The translations under genes were made by a program, and so were the position numbers. 64,000 nucleotides of DNA from the NCBI RefSeq assembly GCF_018130065.1, contig NZ_JAFCME010000005.1, forward strand, positions 1 through 64,000, read 5' to 3'. The notes beneath the pieces are model-generated. The model worked only from the letters and a program-made list of their open reading frames with translations. It did not search any database and was not told where the DNA came from. Positions 26,545 through 35,394 of this stretch are shown here, in pieces; the first letter of the stretch is position 1; the number at the start of each line of letters is the position of its first letter. The DNA comes from Bradyrhizobium sp. AUGA SZCCT0158. Lineage in GTDB: Bacteria; Pseudomonadota; Alphaproteobacteria; Rhizobiales; Xanthobacteraceae.

Positions 26545-27686
26545 ACAAGGCCAGACTCTCCGACGAAGATCTCAAGGCCGCGCTGGCGCATGAAGCGCGC
26601 GCGCTCGGCTTCGATGGCATCGGCGTCACCGGTCCTGAAGCGATCGTTCAGGCCGGGAAACATTTTCATGAGTTCCTTCAGACCGGCGCCCATGGCGACA
26701 TGGACTGGCTCGCCGCCAGCCCCGAGCGCCGCACCGATCCGCGCGTGCTGTGGCCCGGCGTGCGCTCGGTAATCATGCTCGGCGTCAATTACGGGCCGGA
26801 TGAAAATCCGCTGCACATTCTCGAAAAGCGCACGCGCGGTGCGATCTCGGTCTATGCGCAAGGTGACGACTATCACGATTTGATCAAGAAGCGCCTCAAG
26901 GCGCTGGCGCGATGGCTGGTCGCGATGTCGGGCGACGAAGTCAAGGTGTTCGTCGATACCGCGGCCGTGATGGAAAAACCGCTGGCGCAGGCGGCTGGAT
27001 TGGGCTGGCAGGGCAAGCACACCAATCTGGTGTCGCGCGAGTTTGGGTCATGGCTGTTTCTCGGCGCGATCTACACCGCCACCGACCTGCCGCGCGACGA
27101 GGCGGACGCCGATCGTTGCGGTTCCTGCCGCGCGTGCCAGGACATCTGCCCGACCGCGGCATTCCCGGCGCCCTACAAGCTCGATGCGCGCCGCTGCATT
27201 TCCTATCTCACGATCGAAAACAAGGGCCCGATCCCGCGCGAATTCCGCAAGGCGATCGGCAACCGCATCTATGGCTGCGACGATTGCCTCGCCATATGCC
27301 CGTGGAACAAGTTCGCGCAACAAGGGCGCGAAACAAGACTGGCCGCCCGCACGGAATTGCGCGCACCGTCACTTTCGGAATTGGCCCGGCTCGAAGACGG
27401 CGCGTTTCGCGCGCTGTTTGCGAAATCGCCGGTCAAGCGCATCGGGCGCGACCGCTTCATTCGCAATGTGCTGATTGCAGTCGGCAACTCCGACGATGCG
27501 TCACTGGCACATGAGGCGGAACGATTGCTTGACGACGAAAGCGCGCTGGTGCGGGGCGCGGCGGCCTGGGCACTGTCGCAGCTGATGCCACCGGAAGCCT
27601 TTGCCGAACTGGCGAGCCGAGCCGCAGCCGGCGAGACCGACGCGACCGTTCGCGCGGAATGGATGGATTGCGCCCTGCCCGCTTGA
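26493..27686 (+). CDS. queG: Epoxyqueuosine reductase QueG
   Basis: QueG converts epoxyqueuosine to queuosine in the anticodon of Asp, Asn, His and Tyr tRNAs, using cobalamin and two [4Fe-4S] clusters. [16 protein letters not shown] and [11 protein letters not shown] supply the cluster cysteines. A HEAT-like C-terminal tail ([20 protein letters not shown]) is present. The start is uncertain: ATG 26493 adds about 16 residues to the usual N terminus and overlaps the GST end by 52 bp; a CTG at 26541 overlaps by 4 bp. I report the ATG. Confidence 0.93.
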   Translation: MAGRRAGVAELRGPRLLNKARLSDEDLKAALAHEARALGFDGIGVTGPEAIVQAGKHFHEFLQTGAHGDMDWLAASPERRTDPRVLWPGVRSVIMLGVNYGPDENPLHILEKRTRGAISVYAQGDDYHDLIKKRLKALARWLVAMSGDEVKVFVDTAAVMEKPLAQAAGLGWQGKHTNLVSREFGSWLFLGAIYTATDLPRDEADADRCGSCRACQDICPTAAFPAPYKLDARRCISYLTIENKGPIPREFRKAIGNRIYGCDDCLAICPWNKFAQQGRETRLAARTELRAPSLSELARLEDGAFRALFAKSPVKRIGRDRFIRNVLIAVGNSDDASLAHEAERLLDDESALVRGAAAWALSQLMPPEAFAELASRAAAGETDATVRAEWMDCALPA

Positions 27687-27720
27687 TTTTGCCCCGCGGT
27701 TTCCGTCATGTTCGCCGGTC

Positions 27721-28518
27721 ATGACAAATCAGCCCTTCTTCGCCAAAAACGGCGACGCCTTCATCCCCAATCCGGTTTCGAACGGTCCGTGGAATCCGAC
27801 CTCGATGCATGGTCGTGTCGTGGTCGGTCTTCTGGCCCACGTGATCGAGGAGCGCCACGGCTCCGACGAATTCGTGCCGGCACGGCTGACGGTCGACATG
27901 TTCCGGCTGCCGGACATCCACACGCCGGTGGAGGTCACCACGCGGCTGATCCGCGAGGGCCTGCGGATCAAGGTGGTGGAAGCCGAGTTTTTCTCCGGCA
28001 CCACCCGCATGGCGCGGGCCTCCTGCCAGTTGTTGCGCCGGACGGAAAATGCGCCGGGCAATGTCTGGTCGCCGTCGAACTGGGACGCGCCGCTGCCGGA
28101 AACGATCCCGGCGCCGACCGACCCCAGGCTCGGCATGAACGGCAAATGGACGACCAGGCCGATCACAGGCCACATGGGCTCGCTCGGCCCGCGGCGTTTG
28201 TGGATGAGCGAGGTCCGTGAGCTGGTCGACGGCGTGCCGATGTCGCCCTTCGTCCATGTCGCCACCGGCGCGGATTTCGCCAGCCCGTTTGCCAATGCGG
28301 GCGATAAAGGCCTCGGCTATATCAACAGCGACGTCACGCTCTATCTGCACCGCCTGCCGGTGACGCGATGGATCGGCTTCGACGTGGTCAACCATCACGC
28401 CAGCGACGGCGTCGCCATCGGCGAGTGCTGGCTCTATGACGAGAAGGGCCCGATCGGCACGTCGACGGTGGCAGCATTGGCGCAGAAGAAGCCGATGACG
28501 AACGTGCCGCCGCCGTAA
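27721..28518 (+). CDS. Thioesterase-like (hotdog-fold) protein
   Basis: The 265-residue product resembles the acyl-CoA thioesterase-like group with two hotdog domains. GPWNPTSMHGRVVVGLLAHV carries the N-terminal helix of the first domain, and DVTLYLHRLPVTRWIGFDVV with SDGVAIGECWLYDEKGPIGT the second. Substrate is unknown. ATG 27721 was chosen because the upstream frame is shared with the queG tail region. A palindromic element separates it from the convergent gene at 28625. Confidence 0.8.
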   Translation: MTNQPFFAKNGDAFIPNPVSNGPWNPTSMHGRVVVGLLAHVIEERHGSDEFVPARLTVDMFRLPDIHTPVEVTTRLIREGLRIKVVEAEFFSGTTRMARASCQLLRRTENAPGNVWSPSNWDAPLPETIPAPTDPRLGMNGKWTTRPITGHMGSLGPRRLWMSEVRELVDGVPMSPFVHVATGADFASPFANAGDKGLGYINSDVTLYLHRLPVTRWIGFDVVNHHASDGVAIGECWLYDEKGPIGTSTVAALAQKKPMTNVPPP

Positions 28519-28530
28519 GGCTGTTTCTCC

Positions 28531-28613
28531 GTCATTGCGAGGAGCGTAGCGACGAAGCAATCCATCTATCCGCTATGCCGCGCTATGGATTGCTTCGCTT
28601 TGCTCGCAATGAC
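28531..28613. repeat. Extragenic palindromic element, family D
   Basis: GTCATTGCGAGGAGCGTAGC then GACGAAGCAATCCA is mirrored by TGGATTGCTTCGCTTTGCTC then GCAATGAC. It lies between convergent genes. Confidence 0.82.
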
Positions 28614-28624
28614 GGTGAGTGAAT

Positions 28625-29095
28625 TTACTCCACCAAATGCCGCGCCATCTCGGGCCGCGCCTTCAGCGCGGCGCCCTGCTTGGCGACGATCTTGGCGATC
28701 CGCTCGGGCGCAAAATTCAACTGGACGAAAGCCGGCGCGGTGTTGGCGACCTCGTGATATTCGAGAATCTTGCCGTCGCGCAGCCGCATGATCGAAACGC
28801 CCTCGAACATCGCCCGCGCGCCCTTGGCCTCCGGCAGCGTCGAGCGGTAGCTGAACGTATAGCGCGCATAGAGCGTCTGGCCGTCGCTGACGGGACTGTG
28901 CATGTCCCAGCGAAAGTCGGTGGCCGTGCGATAGAACCAGTCGTCGATCAACTCGGCGATCTTCGCGCGGCCGGCGAAGGCGCCGTAGAACACGTCGTGA
29001 TAGACGCCGTCTTCGGTGAACAATTCGGCGAACGCCTTGCCGTTGTGCTGTTCGACGTTGTCGCAGAACGCGCGCAGCAGCTCGGATGTGTTCAT
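28625..29095 (-). CDS. NTF2-like/SnoaL-type domain protein
   Basis: The 156-residue single-domain protein has an NTF2-like fold: SELLRAFCDNVEQHNGKAFA, LFTEDGVYHDVFYGAFAGRA and an edge strand LRDGKILEYHEVANTAPAFV. Such proteins include ketosteroid-isomerase-like enzymes and dehydratases, but no catalytic set identifies this one. It could be a polyketide- or degradation-related enzyme. The gene reads from a minus-strand start at 29095 and is separated from the hydrolase gene by a palindrome. Confidence 0.75.
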   Translation of the reverse strand: MNTSELLRAFCDNVEQHNGKAFAELFTEDGVYHDVFYGAFAGRAKIAELIDDWFYRTATDFRWDMHSPVSDGQTLYARYTFSYRSTLPEAKGARAMFEGVSIMRLRDGKILEYHEVANTAPAFVQLNFAPERIAKIVAKQGAALKARPEMARHLVE

Positions 29096-29120
29096 GGCGT
29101 TTCTCTCCCTTACGTTTTTC

Positions 29121-29275
29121 TTCCCCTCTCCCCTTGTGGGAGAGGGTGGATCGAATGGGCATTAGCTCATTCGAGACGGGTGAGGGGTTGTCTCCGCAAA
29201 CGCAGTGCCCGCGGATAGAGACCCCTCATCCGGCGCTTCGCGCCACCTTCTCCCACAAGGGGAGAAGGGAAGAAG
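29121..29275. repeat. Extragenic palindromic element, family E
   Basis: CTTCCCCTCTCCCCTTGTGG and GAGAGGGTGG are mirrored by CCACCTTCTCCCACAAGGGG then AGAAGGGAAG. Inner stems include GGTGAGGGGTTGTCTC / GAGACCCCTCATCC. This is the longest such element here (about 155 bp). Confidence 0.8.
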
Positions 29276-29279
29276 AAAC

Positions 29280-30089
29280 TTACCCGATCTCCGCCACGGC
29301 GGCGATGATCCTTGCAATATCCTGCGGCCGCGACAGGCGGTGATCGCCGTCCTGGATCATGGTCAGCACCACATCCTCGCTCGGCAGCCGGTGCGCCAGC
29401 GCGAACGCATGCTGCCAGGGCACGTCAGGGTCCTGCGCGCCTTGCAGGATGCGCACGGGGCAGCCGACCTCGATGGCGCTGCCGAGCAGAAGGTGATTGC
29501 GGCCGTCCTCGATCAGCGCGCGCGTGATCGGATAGGGCGCGCCGTATTGCGACGGCCGCATCCAGACACCCTTGGTCTGGATCGCCTCCTGAATTTCGGG
29601 CGTAAACTGGTTCCACATCAATTGCTCGGTGAAGTCGGGCGCCGGTGCGATCAGCACCAGTCCCGCCAAGCTCGGCTGGCTCGCTTGCGATGCCGCCTGG
29701 CTCGCTTCCCGCTTTGCGATCTCGCGCGCCAGCAGCAGCGCCATCCAACCCCCCATCGACGAGCCGATCACGACCTGGGGGCCGCGACAAAACCGCGCGA
29801 ACACGGCAACGCTCTCCTCGAGCCAGCGCCCGATGGTGCCGTCGATGAAGGCGCCGCCGGACTCGCCATGGCCGGAATAGTCGAACCGGACACAGGCGCG
29901 GCCCCGTTCGGCGGCCCAGGCATCCAGCGCCAGCGCCTTGGTGCCCTTCATGTCGGAGTTGAAACCACCCAGCCAGATCAGGCCGGGAGTACCTCCGGCG
30001 CGGGCCCGCACCGCGATTTTGCGCTTGTCCTCGCCGCTACCCACCTCGATGAAGGCCGGTTCCTGATCGTTTACCGCTGAATTGGTCAT
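29280..30089 (-). CDS. Alpha/beta hydrolase
   Basis: This 269-residue hydrolase has GLIWLGGFNSDMKGTKALAL followed by FDYSGHGESGG (oxyanion/turn region), then the nucleophile elbow VVIGSSMGGWMALLLA (GxSxG). An acid and His lie at AQDPDVPWQHAFA and QDGDHRLSRPQDI. I start at MTNSAVNDQE (30089) rather than the 30146 ATG, which adds 19 unsupported residues. It may act on esters or peptides; the substrate is unknown. Confidence 0.82.
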   Translation of the reverse strand: MTNSAVNDQEPAFIEVGSGEDKRKIAVRARAGGTPGLIWLGGFNSDMKGTKALALDAWAAERGRACVRFDYSGHGESGGAFIDGTIGRWLEESVAVFARFCRGPQVVIGSSMGGWMALLLAREIAKREASQAASQASQPSLAGLVLIAPAPDFTEQLMWNQFTPEIQEAIQTKGVWMRPSQYGAPYPITRALIEDGRNHLLLGSAIEVGCPVRILQGAQDPDVPWQHAFALAHRLPSEDVVLTMIQDGDHRLSRPQDIARIIAAVAEIG

Positions 30090-30338
30090 GGATTCGCTAC
30101 TCTTGCCCGCTGCTTTGTCGGCGAGCCCACCTCCTGGGTCAACCACCGGTCAACGCTGGCAAGCGCACAGGCAATCTCGGGGCTGTCCTTGCAGAACGTG
30201 CCGTTGCGCTATATTTGCCGGGCGTGACCAAAATGCCTCGCATTTGACGGTTTTCGAGCGCAGACAGCGAGTTCGCTTGCTCAGCGCCGCGTATTGCTTC
30301 AAAATATAGCCTTCCTTCACAGCATTGGAGAATTACCC

Positions 30339-30878
30339 ATTCGCCGTCCCAACAGAGCCCCGCCCGCTGCAGCCAAAGACGGGCCGCGCACCAATGATGA
30401 AATCCGCAACGCGCAGATCCAGCTGATCGATCAGAACGGCACCAACCACGGAACGGTCGAGACCGTGGTAGCCGTCAAGATGGCCCTTGAAGCGGGCATG
30501 GATCTTGTCGAGATTTCGCCGAACAATAATCCTCCCGTTTGCAAAATCATGGACTACGGGAAGTTCAAATATTCCGCGCAGAAAAAAGCCGCTGAAGCCC
30601 GCAAGAAGCAGAAGGTCGTCGAGATCAAGGAGATCAAGCTGCGGCCGATGATCGACGATCACGATTACGACGTGAAGATGCGCGCGATGCAGCGGTTCTT
30701 CGAGGAAGGCGACAAGGTCAAGATCACCTTGCGCTACCGCGGCCGCGAAATGGCCCATCAGGAGATCGGCACCAAGCTCTTGGACAAGGTCAAGGCCGAC
30801 GTCGCCGAGTTCGCCAAGGTCGAGCAGGACGCGCGATTCGAAGGCCGCCAGGTCGTGATGGTACTGGCGCCGCGCTGA
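30339..30878 (+). CDS. infC: Translation initiation factor IF-3, AUU start
   Basis: IF-3 keeps 30S subunits free and checks start-codon choice. The N-terminal half contains [20 protein letters not shown], the C-terminal half [17 protein letters not shown]. The homologue start aligns with an ATT codon at 30339 (then [10 protein letters not shown]), preceded by GGAG at 8-nt spacing. A longer ATG/TTG-type reading adds 15 residues with no family match. AUU starts let IF-3 repress its own translation in other bacteria. The protein is 179 aa; a hairpin terminator follows. Confidence 0.93.
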   Translation: MRRPNRAPPAAAKDGPRTNDEIRNAQIQLIDQNGTNHGTVETVVAVKMALEAGMDLVEISPNNNPPVCKIMDYGKFKYSAQKKAAEARKKQKVVEIKEIKLRPMIDDHDYDVKMRAMQRFFEEGDKVKITLRYRGREMAHQEIGTKLLDKVKADVAEFAKVEQDARFEGRQVVMVLAPR

Positions 30879-30908
30879 GCGTCAATACGCGCTCAATCGA
30901 TAGCGAAA

Positions 30909-30940
30909 CACGCCCTCGGAATTGATCCGGGGGCGTTTTC
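30909..30940 (+). terminator. Terminator after infC
   Basis: ACGCCCTCGGA / TCCGGGGGCGT with a 5-nt loop is followed by TTTTC. It separates infC from the oppositely oriented oxidoreductase gene that starts 20 bp further on. Confidence 0.75.
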
Positions 30941-30949
30941 AATTGGGCG

Positions 30950-31939
30950 TCAGGCCTCGACTTCCACATCCCTGCGCTCGCGGCCCGAAATCATGGCGGC
31001 ATCGATGCACGCAATGATGTGCCGTCCGTAGTCGCCGGTAACCGGCACATCCGTGCCATGAAGGATCGCCGCCGCCATCGCCTGCCATTCCCTGACGACG
31101 GCGTTCTGCATCCACACAGGATCATGGGAGTTCGGAACGTCCGTCCACGTTCCGTTTCGTCCGATTGCAACCCCGCGATCGAAGTCGATCCGGAGCGTGC
31201 CGCGCTCGCAGACGAGGTCTATGTCGAAGGTTCCAGCGCCGTCGCGGAAGCCGATGCTGGCCACCTGGGCGAACCGGCCGTCGGTAAAGCGCAGCAGCAT
31301 CATGGCGCTGTCATCGGCTTTTTGATCGTGAAACGACGTGCTGACCGCGGCCGAAACCGATGCGACCCGGCCGTTCATCAGCCAGACCAGCTGATCCAGC
31401 GCGTGGATCCCGGCGGTCATCAGCATGCCGCCGCCGGTTACGGGATCGAGGTGCCAGCCACGTCGGTTCGGCTCCATCCAGATCTTCTGCAGCGAGCTCG
31501 ACCCCGTCACGGGCCTGCCGAGTTCACCGCGATCGAGGATCTCGCGCGCCACGAGGCAGGGCCAGACGAAATGCATGATCTGCCCGACCATCAATTTGCG
31601 ACGGCCGGTTTCGGCGGCCGCAATGATGCGGCTGCATTCGGCGACCGACAACGCCATCGGCTTTTCCAGCAATACGTGCTTGCCGGCCTGCAGCGCGGCC
31701 ACCGCCAACTCGCAATGCAGGTGATGCGGCGCCGTGATCGCGACGGCGTCGACCGACTTGTCACCCAGCATCGCGCGCCAATCGCCATATGGCTTGCCGC
31801 CATGTTCGGCGGCGAAACCTTCGGCGAGCGCCAGTTCTTCCGCACACACTGCGACGACGCTGACATCCGGAACGGCCGCAATCGCGCGCGCGTGAAAGGC
31901 GCCGAAAAATCCGGCGCCCAGAATACCTACTCCCAGCAT
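30950..31939 (-). CDS. Gfo/Idh/MocA family oxidoreductase
   Basis: The 329-residue NAD(P)-dependent dehydrogenase starts with the Rossmann motif GVGILGAGFFGAFHARAI. EKPMALS (about residue 92) carries the conserved Lys. The C-terminal domain has GGGMLMTAGIHALDQLVWLM, with the catalytic His. It likely oxidises a sugar or inositol derivative, unidentified. It lies between infC and rpmI on the opposite strand. Confidence 0.9.
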   Translation of the reverse strand: MLGVGILGAGFFGAFHARAIAAVPDVSVVAVCAEELALAEGFAAEHGGKPYGDWRAMLGDKSVDAVAITAPHHLHCELAVAALQAGKHVLLEKPMALSVAECSRIIAAAETGRRKLMVGQIMHFVWPCLVAREILDRGELGRPVTGSSSLQKIWMEPNRRGWHLDPVTGGGMLMTAGIHALDQLVWLMNGRVASVSAAVSTSFHDQKADDSAMMLLRFTDGRFAQVASIGFRDGAGTFDIDLVCERGTLRIDFDRGVAIGRNGTWTDVPNSHDPVWMQNAVVREWQAMAAAILHGTDVPVTGDYGRHIIACIDAAMISGRERRDVEVEA

Positions 31940-32013
31940 CAGACGTCCCTTGATCGAGCCGCGTCTTGCGCGCGTGCCATCAAGTTACAGCCAATGCGGC
32001 GGATACGGCAAAG

Positions 32014-32433
32014 TCAGCTGCGTGTGGCCTGCCAGGTGCCGCTGCAGCGATCGCCGGTGATGATGCCGCTCCAGGAGCCGGCGCCGCTGGTGCCGGCGAG
32101 CCGGCCGCCGCCGCTGGCCTTGGACGCGCCAACCGACACGTTGACGGCAACCGCGCCGCCACGGCTGACCGAGCCTGAGACCCTGCCCCCGCCTGCCGAT
32201 GACACCCGGGTTCCCATCACCTGGAACGGGACGCTGTAGCCGGAACTGCAATTGCCCCGGGTGGTAGCAAACACCACGTTCCAGGTGCCGTTGTAGGCGC
32301 CTGAGGCTCTGGCCGCGTCGGCGGAGGAGGGCACCGCGGTCACGGCAAGCGCGGCGAACACGGGGAGCCAGCGCAGGGTCGAAAAGTGGGAAAAGGTGGG
32401 GAGGCGGGAAATGGAACGATGAAATCTAGTCAT
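32014..32433 (-). CDS. Secreted hypothetical protein, Gly/Ser-rich
   Basis: This 139-residue product has a long basic N-region and a hydrophobic segment (LRWLPVFAALAVTAVPSSAD) that looks like a signal peptide. The mature part is Gly/Ser-rich, with two cysteines (NCSSGYS and DRCSGTWQA) suited to one disulfide. Strands such as SGAYNGTWNVVFATTRGNCS suggest a small beta fold. Function unknown. Confidence 0.65.
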   Translation of the reverse strand: MTRFHRSISRLPTFSHFSTLRWLPVFAALAVTAVPSSADAARASGAYNGTWNVVFATTRGNCSSGYSVPFQVMGTRVSSAGGGRVSGSVSRGGAVAVNVSVGASKASGGGRLAGTSGAGSWSGIITGDRCSGTWQATRS

Positions 32434-32655
32434 TTTGGTCCTGCCAGGGCTGAGACGGGGATCACATCAACGACTACGTCACAGCACAGGGTTTACCGGT
32501 TCAACGTTGCAAACATGCGTCTGGTCTGCCATAAGCCCAGCCTTCATCGCCCGGCTGATTAAGGGCTGCCGTGTCGATGACCCCGTGCGGGTGGTTTCGT
32601 TTTCGAAAAAACCTGAGCACTTTCAACGCTCTAACGAGCATTTTAAGCCGCAAAA

Positions 32656-32680
32656 GCGCCCCTCGGGGCGCGTTTTCTTG
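32656..32680 (+). promoter_or_regulatory. Terminator-like hairpin in the rpmI leader
   Basis: GCGCCCC-TC-GGGGCGC is followed by GTTTTCTT, ending about 20 nt before the rpmI ATG. It fits an intrinsic terminator placed as an attenuator ahead of rpmI-rplT. In other bacteria L20 represses this operon by binding the leader. Confidence 0.65.
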
Positions 32681-32698
32681 TGGCCATAGGAGAGCCAA

Positions 32699-32899
32699 AT
32701 GCCCAAGCTGAAGACCAAGTCAGGCGCTAAAAAGCGCTTCAAGGTGACTGCCACCGGCAAAGTGATGCACGCCCAACGCGGCAAGCGCCACGGCATGATC
32801 AAGCGGACGAAGAAGCAGATTCGTCAGCTCCGCGGCACGCGCGTGCTGTTCAAGACCGACGGCGACAACGTCAAGAAGTACTTCTTGCCGAACGCCTGA
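32699..32899 (+). CDS. rpmI: 50S ribosomal protein L35
   Basis: The 66-residue protein starts [20 protein letters not shown], the L35 signature, and is highly basic. AGGAG precedes the ATG. rplT follows 80 bp later in the same direction. Confidence 0.97.
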   Translation: MPKLKTKSGAKKRFKVTATGKVMHAQRGKRHGMIKRTKKQIRQLRGTRVLFKTDGDNVKKYFLPNA

Positions 32900-32979
32900 T
32901 CGCGCTCGCATTTCCGATTTAGCCGGCCGCGTGCGCGCGGCAATCCGTCACCTGATTTCAGATTTTAAGGATAGCAGTC

Positions 32980-33339
32980 ATGTCTCGCGTCAAACGCGGT
33001 GTGACCTCTCACGCCAAGCACAAGAAAGTCTACAAGGCCGCCAAGGGCTTTTCCGGCCGCCGTAAGAACACCATCCGCGCCGCCAAGGCCGCGGTCGAAA
33101 AGGCCGGGCAATATGCCTTCCGTGACCGCAAGCGTAAGAAGCGCACGTTCCGCGCACTCTGGATCCAGCGCATCAATGCCGCGGTTCGTCCGTTCGGCAT
33201 GACCTACAGCGTCTTTATCAACGGCCTCTCGAAGTCAGGCATCACGGTGGACCGCAAGGTGCTGTCGGATCTCGCCATCACCGAGCCGGCGGCGTTCCAG
33301 GCGATCGCTGAAAAGGCCAAGGCTGCGCTCGCAGCCTGA
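32980..33339 (+). CDS. rplT: 50S ribosomal protein L20
   Basis: This 119-residue basic protein begins [20 protein letters not shown] and continues with the conserved [21 protein letters not shown]20 assembles early on 23S rRNA and in many bacteria represses the rpmI-rplT mRNA. AAGGATAG serves as its ribosome binding site. Confidence 0.97.
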   Translation: MSRVKRGVTSHAKHKKVYKAAKGFSGRRKNTIRAAKAAVEKAGQYAFRDRKRKKRTFRALWIQRINAAVRPFGMTYSVFINGLSKSGITVDRKVLSDLAITEPAAFQAIAEKAKAALAA

Positions 33340-33377
33340 GGTTCCAAGGTACCTGAAAAGGCACCCGACTTGAGGCG

Positions 33378-33782
33378 TCAGCGAGCCCGTGCAGGGCCCG
33401 CGGCTTTCAGCGCTCGCTGCGAATAGCGCTGGGCGACCTTCGCCCGGCAGAATGCCGCGAACGAAATATACATCGTTCCTTCTTCGTGGCTGAACTTGCG
33501 GTCGCAGGCATCCTTTTCGCGCTGATAGGCCTTTTTCTGCTGCGCCTTGAGGCGGGCGAGGAAGTCGCCCTCGCATTTCGTTTCAACGGCGTCGGTGAGC
33601 CCAACGTCGCCGGTGGCCCCGCCTGAGCAGGCCGAGGCGATTTGCATGGCACGGTTGCAGCTCGCCGCCTTCATCGCAGCCAAGACGTCGTCCCTCGACT
33701 TCGCCGGACAATCTTCGGCGGCGGCAGGTGCGGCAAACGACAGAACGAGGGCCAGAACGGCCATCCCAGGTCCAAAACGCAT
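33378..33782 (-). CDS. Secreted hypothetical protein with conserved cysteines
   Basis: The 134-residue product has a signal peptide (MRFGPGMAVLALVLSFAAPA, cleavage near AAAEDC). The mature part is largely helical with six cysteines (after AED, at SCNRAM, ASACSG, TKCEGD, DACDRK and AFCRAK), enough for disulfides. The family is seen as a hypothetical in related bacteria; there is no known role. I use the ATG at 33782 with GGGAG upstream. Confidence 0.7.
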   Translation of the reverse strand: MRFGPGMAVLALVLSFAAPAAAEDCPAKSRDDVLAAMKAASCNRAMQIASACSGGATGDVGLTDAVETKCEGDFLARLKAQQKKAYQREKDACDRKFSHEEGTMYISFAAFCRAKVAQRYSQRALKAAGPARAR

Positions 33783-33928
33783 CACTTGCTCCCTTCTCGA
33801 ACTCACCGTGAGTAGAGCGTGCGGGATCAAGGGTTCAAGCGCCGCCTGCTCCGGTTACGGGCTTTTTGCTTGACGTTTCAGCCCGGGAGCGGCGACAACC
33901 GGCGGCCTTTTGCGAAAGAGATTTGACC

Positions 33929-35011
33929 GTGTCCGACCTCACCACACTCGAACAGACCATCCTCACCGATATCGCTACCGCCGCCGACGAAGCCGCGCTC
34001 GAAGCGGTGCGCGTTGCCGCGCTCGGCAAGAAGGGATCGATCTCGGCGCTGCTGGCAACGCTCGGCAAAATGTCGCCGGACGAACGCAAGACCCAGGGCG
34101 CCGCGATCAACGTCGCCAAGGACAAGGTCACGCAGGCGCTGACCGCGCGCCGCGATATCCTGAAATCGGCCGCACTCGACGCCCGCCTTGCTTCCGAGAC
34201 CATCGACGTCACGCTGCCGCTGCGCGATCCGGTGGCCGAACAGGGCCGCATCCATCCGCTGAGCCAGGTGATGGATGAGCTGACATCGATCTTCGCCGAC
34301 ATGGGATTTGCGATCGCCGAAGGTCCCGATATCGAGACCGACGACTACAATTTTACAAAACTGAATTTCCCCGAAGGCCATCCGGCGCGGGAGATGCACG
34401 ACACGTTCTTCTTCAACCCGAAGCAGGACAATTCGCGCATGCTGCTCCGCACGCACACCTCGCCGGTGCAGGTGCGCACCATGCTGAACCAGCAGCCGCC
34501 GATCCGCGTGGTCTGCCCGGGCCGTACCTATCGCATCGATTCCGACGCGACGCATACGCCGCAGTTCCACCAGGTCGAGGGCCTCGTCATCGACAAGGGC
34601 TCGCATCTCGGCCACCTCAAATGGATCCTGCACGAGTTCTGCAAGGCGTTCTTCGAGGTCGACCACATCAACATGCGGTTCCGCCCGTCGTTCTTCCCGT
34701 TCACGGAGCCCTCGCTCGAGGTCGACATCCAGTGCCGGCGCGACAAGGGTGAAATCCGGTTCGGCGAAGGCGAGGACTGGCTGGAGATTCTCGGCTGCGG
34801 CATGGTGCATCCGAACGTGCTCCGCGCCTGCGGCATCGATCCGGACGTCTATCAGGGCTTTGCCTGGGGCATGGGCATCGATCGCATCGCGATGCTGAAG
34901 TACGGCATGTCCGATCTCCGTCAGCTGTTCGACAGCGACGTCCGCTGGCTCAACCATTACGGCTTCAAGCCCCTCGACATCCCGACGCTGGCGGGGGGAT
35001 TGAGCACGTGA
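33929..35011 (+). CDS. pheS: Phenylalanine--tRNA ligase alpha subunit
   Basis: The 360-residue alpha subunit of the (alpha-beta)2 enzyme carries the class II catalytic core. Motif 2 includes [20 protein letters not shown] and motif 3 [17 protein letters not shown]. An N-terminal coiled coil (first 90 residues) binds tRNA. GTG 33929 fits the family start with GAAAGAG upstream; the earlier in-frame start adds 21 residues. A 4-nt overlap (GTGA) links it to the next gene. Confidence 0.97.
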   Translation: MSDLTTLEQTILTDIATAADEAALEAVRVAALGKKGSISALLATLGKMSPDERKTQGAAINVAKDKVTQALTARRDILKSAALDARLASETIDVTLPLRDPVAEQGRIHPLSQVMDELTSIFADMGFAIAEGPDIETDDYNFTKLNFPEGHPAREMHDTFFFNPKQDNSRMLLRTHTSPVQVRTMLNQQPPIRVVCPGRTYRIDSDATHTPQFHQVEGLVIDKGSHLGHLKWILHEFCKAFFEVDHINMRFRPSFFPFTEPSLEVDIQCRRDKGEIRFGEGEDWLEILGCGMVHPNVLRACGIDPDVYQGFAWGMGIDRIAMLKYGMSDLRQLFDSDVRWLNHYGFKPLDIPTLAGGLST

Positions 35012-35394
35012 GCGCGCGCGAACTCCGAAAGAATTCCACCGATGCTGAACGTATCCTCTGGTCCGAACTCCGCGATCACAAGCTGAACGGCATCGGCTTC
35101 CGGCGCCAGGTGCCGATCAAGAACTACATCGCCGACTTCGCCTGCCATGCAGCAAAGCTGGTGGTCGAGCTCGACGGCGGACAACTTTTTTCGGATCAAG
35201 CCGAGCAGGCTGACGCCGTTCGATCGTCGGTGATTGAGGCCAGAGGCTTCCAGGTGCTCCGCTTCAGCAATCTCGACGTGATGACAAATCGCGCCGGAGT
35301 ACTCGAAACGATTGCCACTACCGTTGTGGCGCGAGCCCCCACCCTGACCCTTCCCCGCAAGCGGGAGAGGGGACAAGAGAAGCAACCATCATGA
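35008..35394 (+). CDS. DUF559 (Vsr-like nuclease-fold) protein inserted between pheS and pheT
   Basis: This 128-residue DUF559 protein carries [40 protein letters not shown] and [10 protein letters not shown], with candidate active-site residues Asp43, Glu54 and Asp56. The usual His after GGQ is Leu60. It overlaps pheS by 4 nt (GTGA) and pheT by 4 nt (ATGA), so its translation is coupled on both sides. The C-terminal tail ([11 protein letters not shown]) is encoded by a palindromic repeat-like hairpin (about 35345-35376). No function is known in this context. Confidence 0.85.
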   Translation: MSARELRKNSTDAERILWSELRDHKLNGIGFRRQVPIKNYIADFACHAAKLVVELDGGQLFSDQAEQADAVRSSVIEARGFQVLRFSNLDVMTNRAGVLETIATTVVARAPTLTLPRKRERGQEKQPS

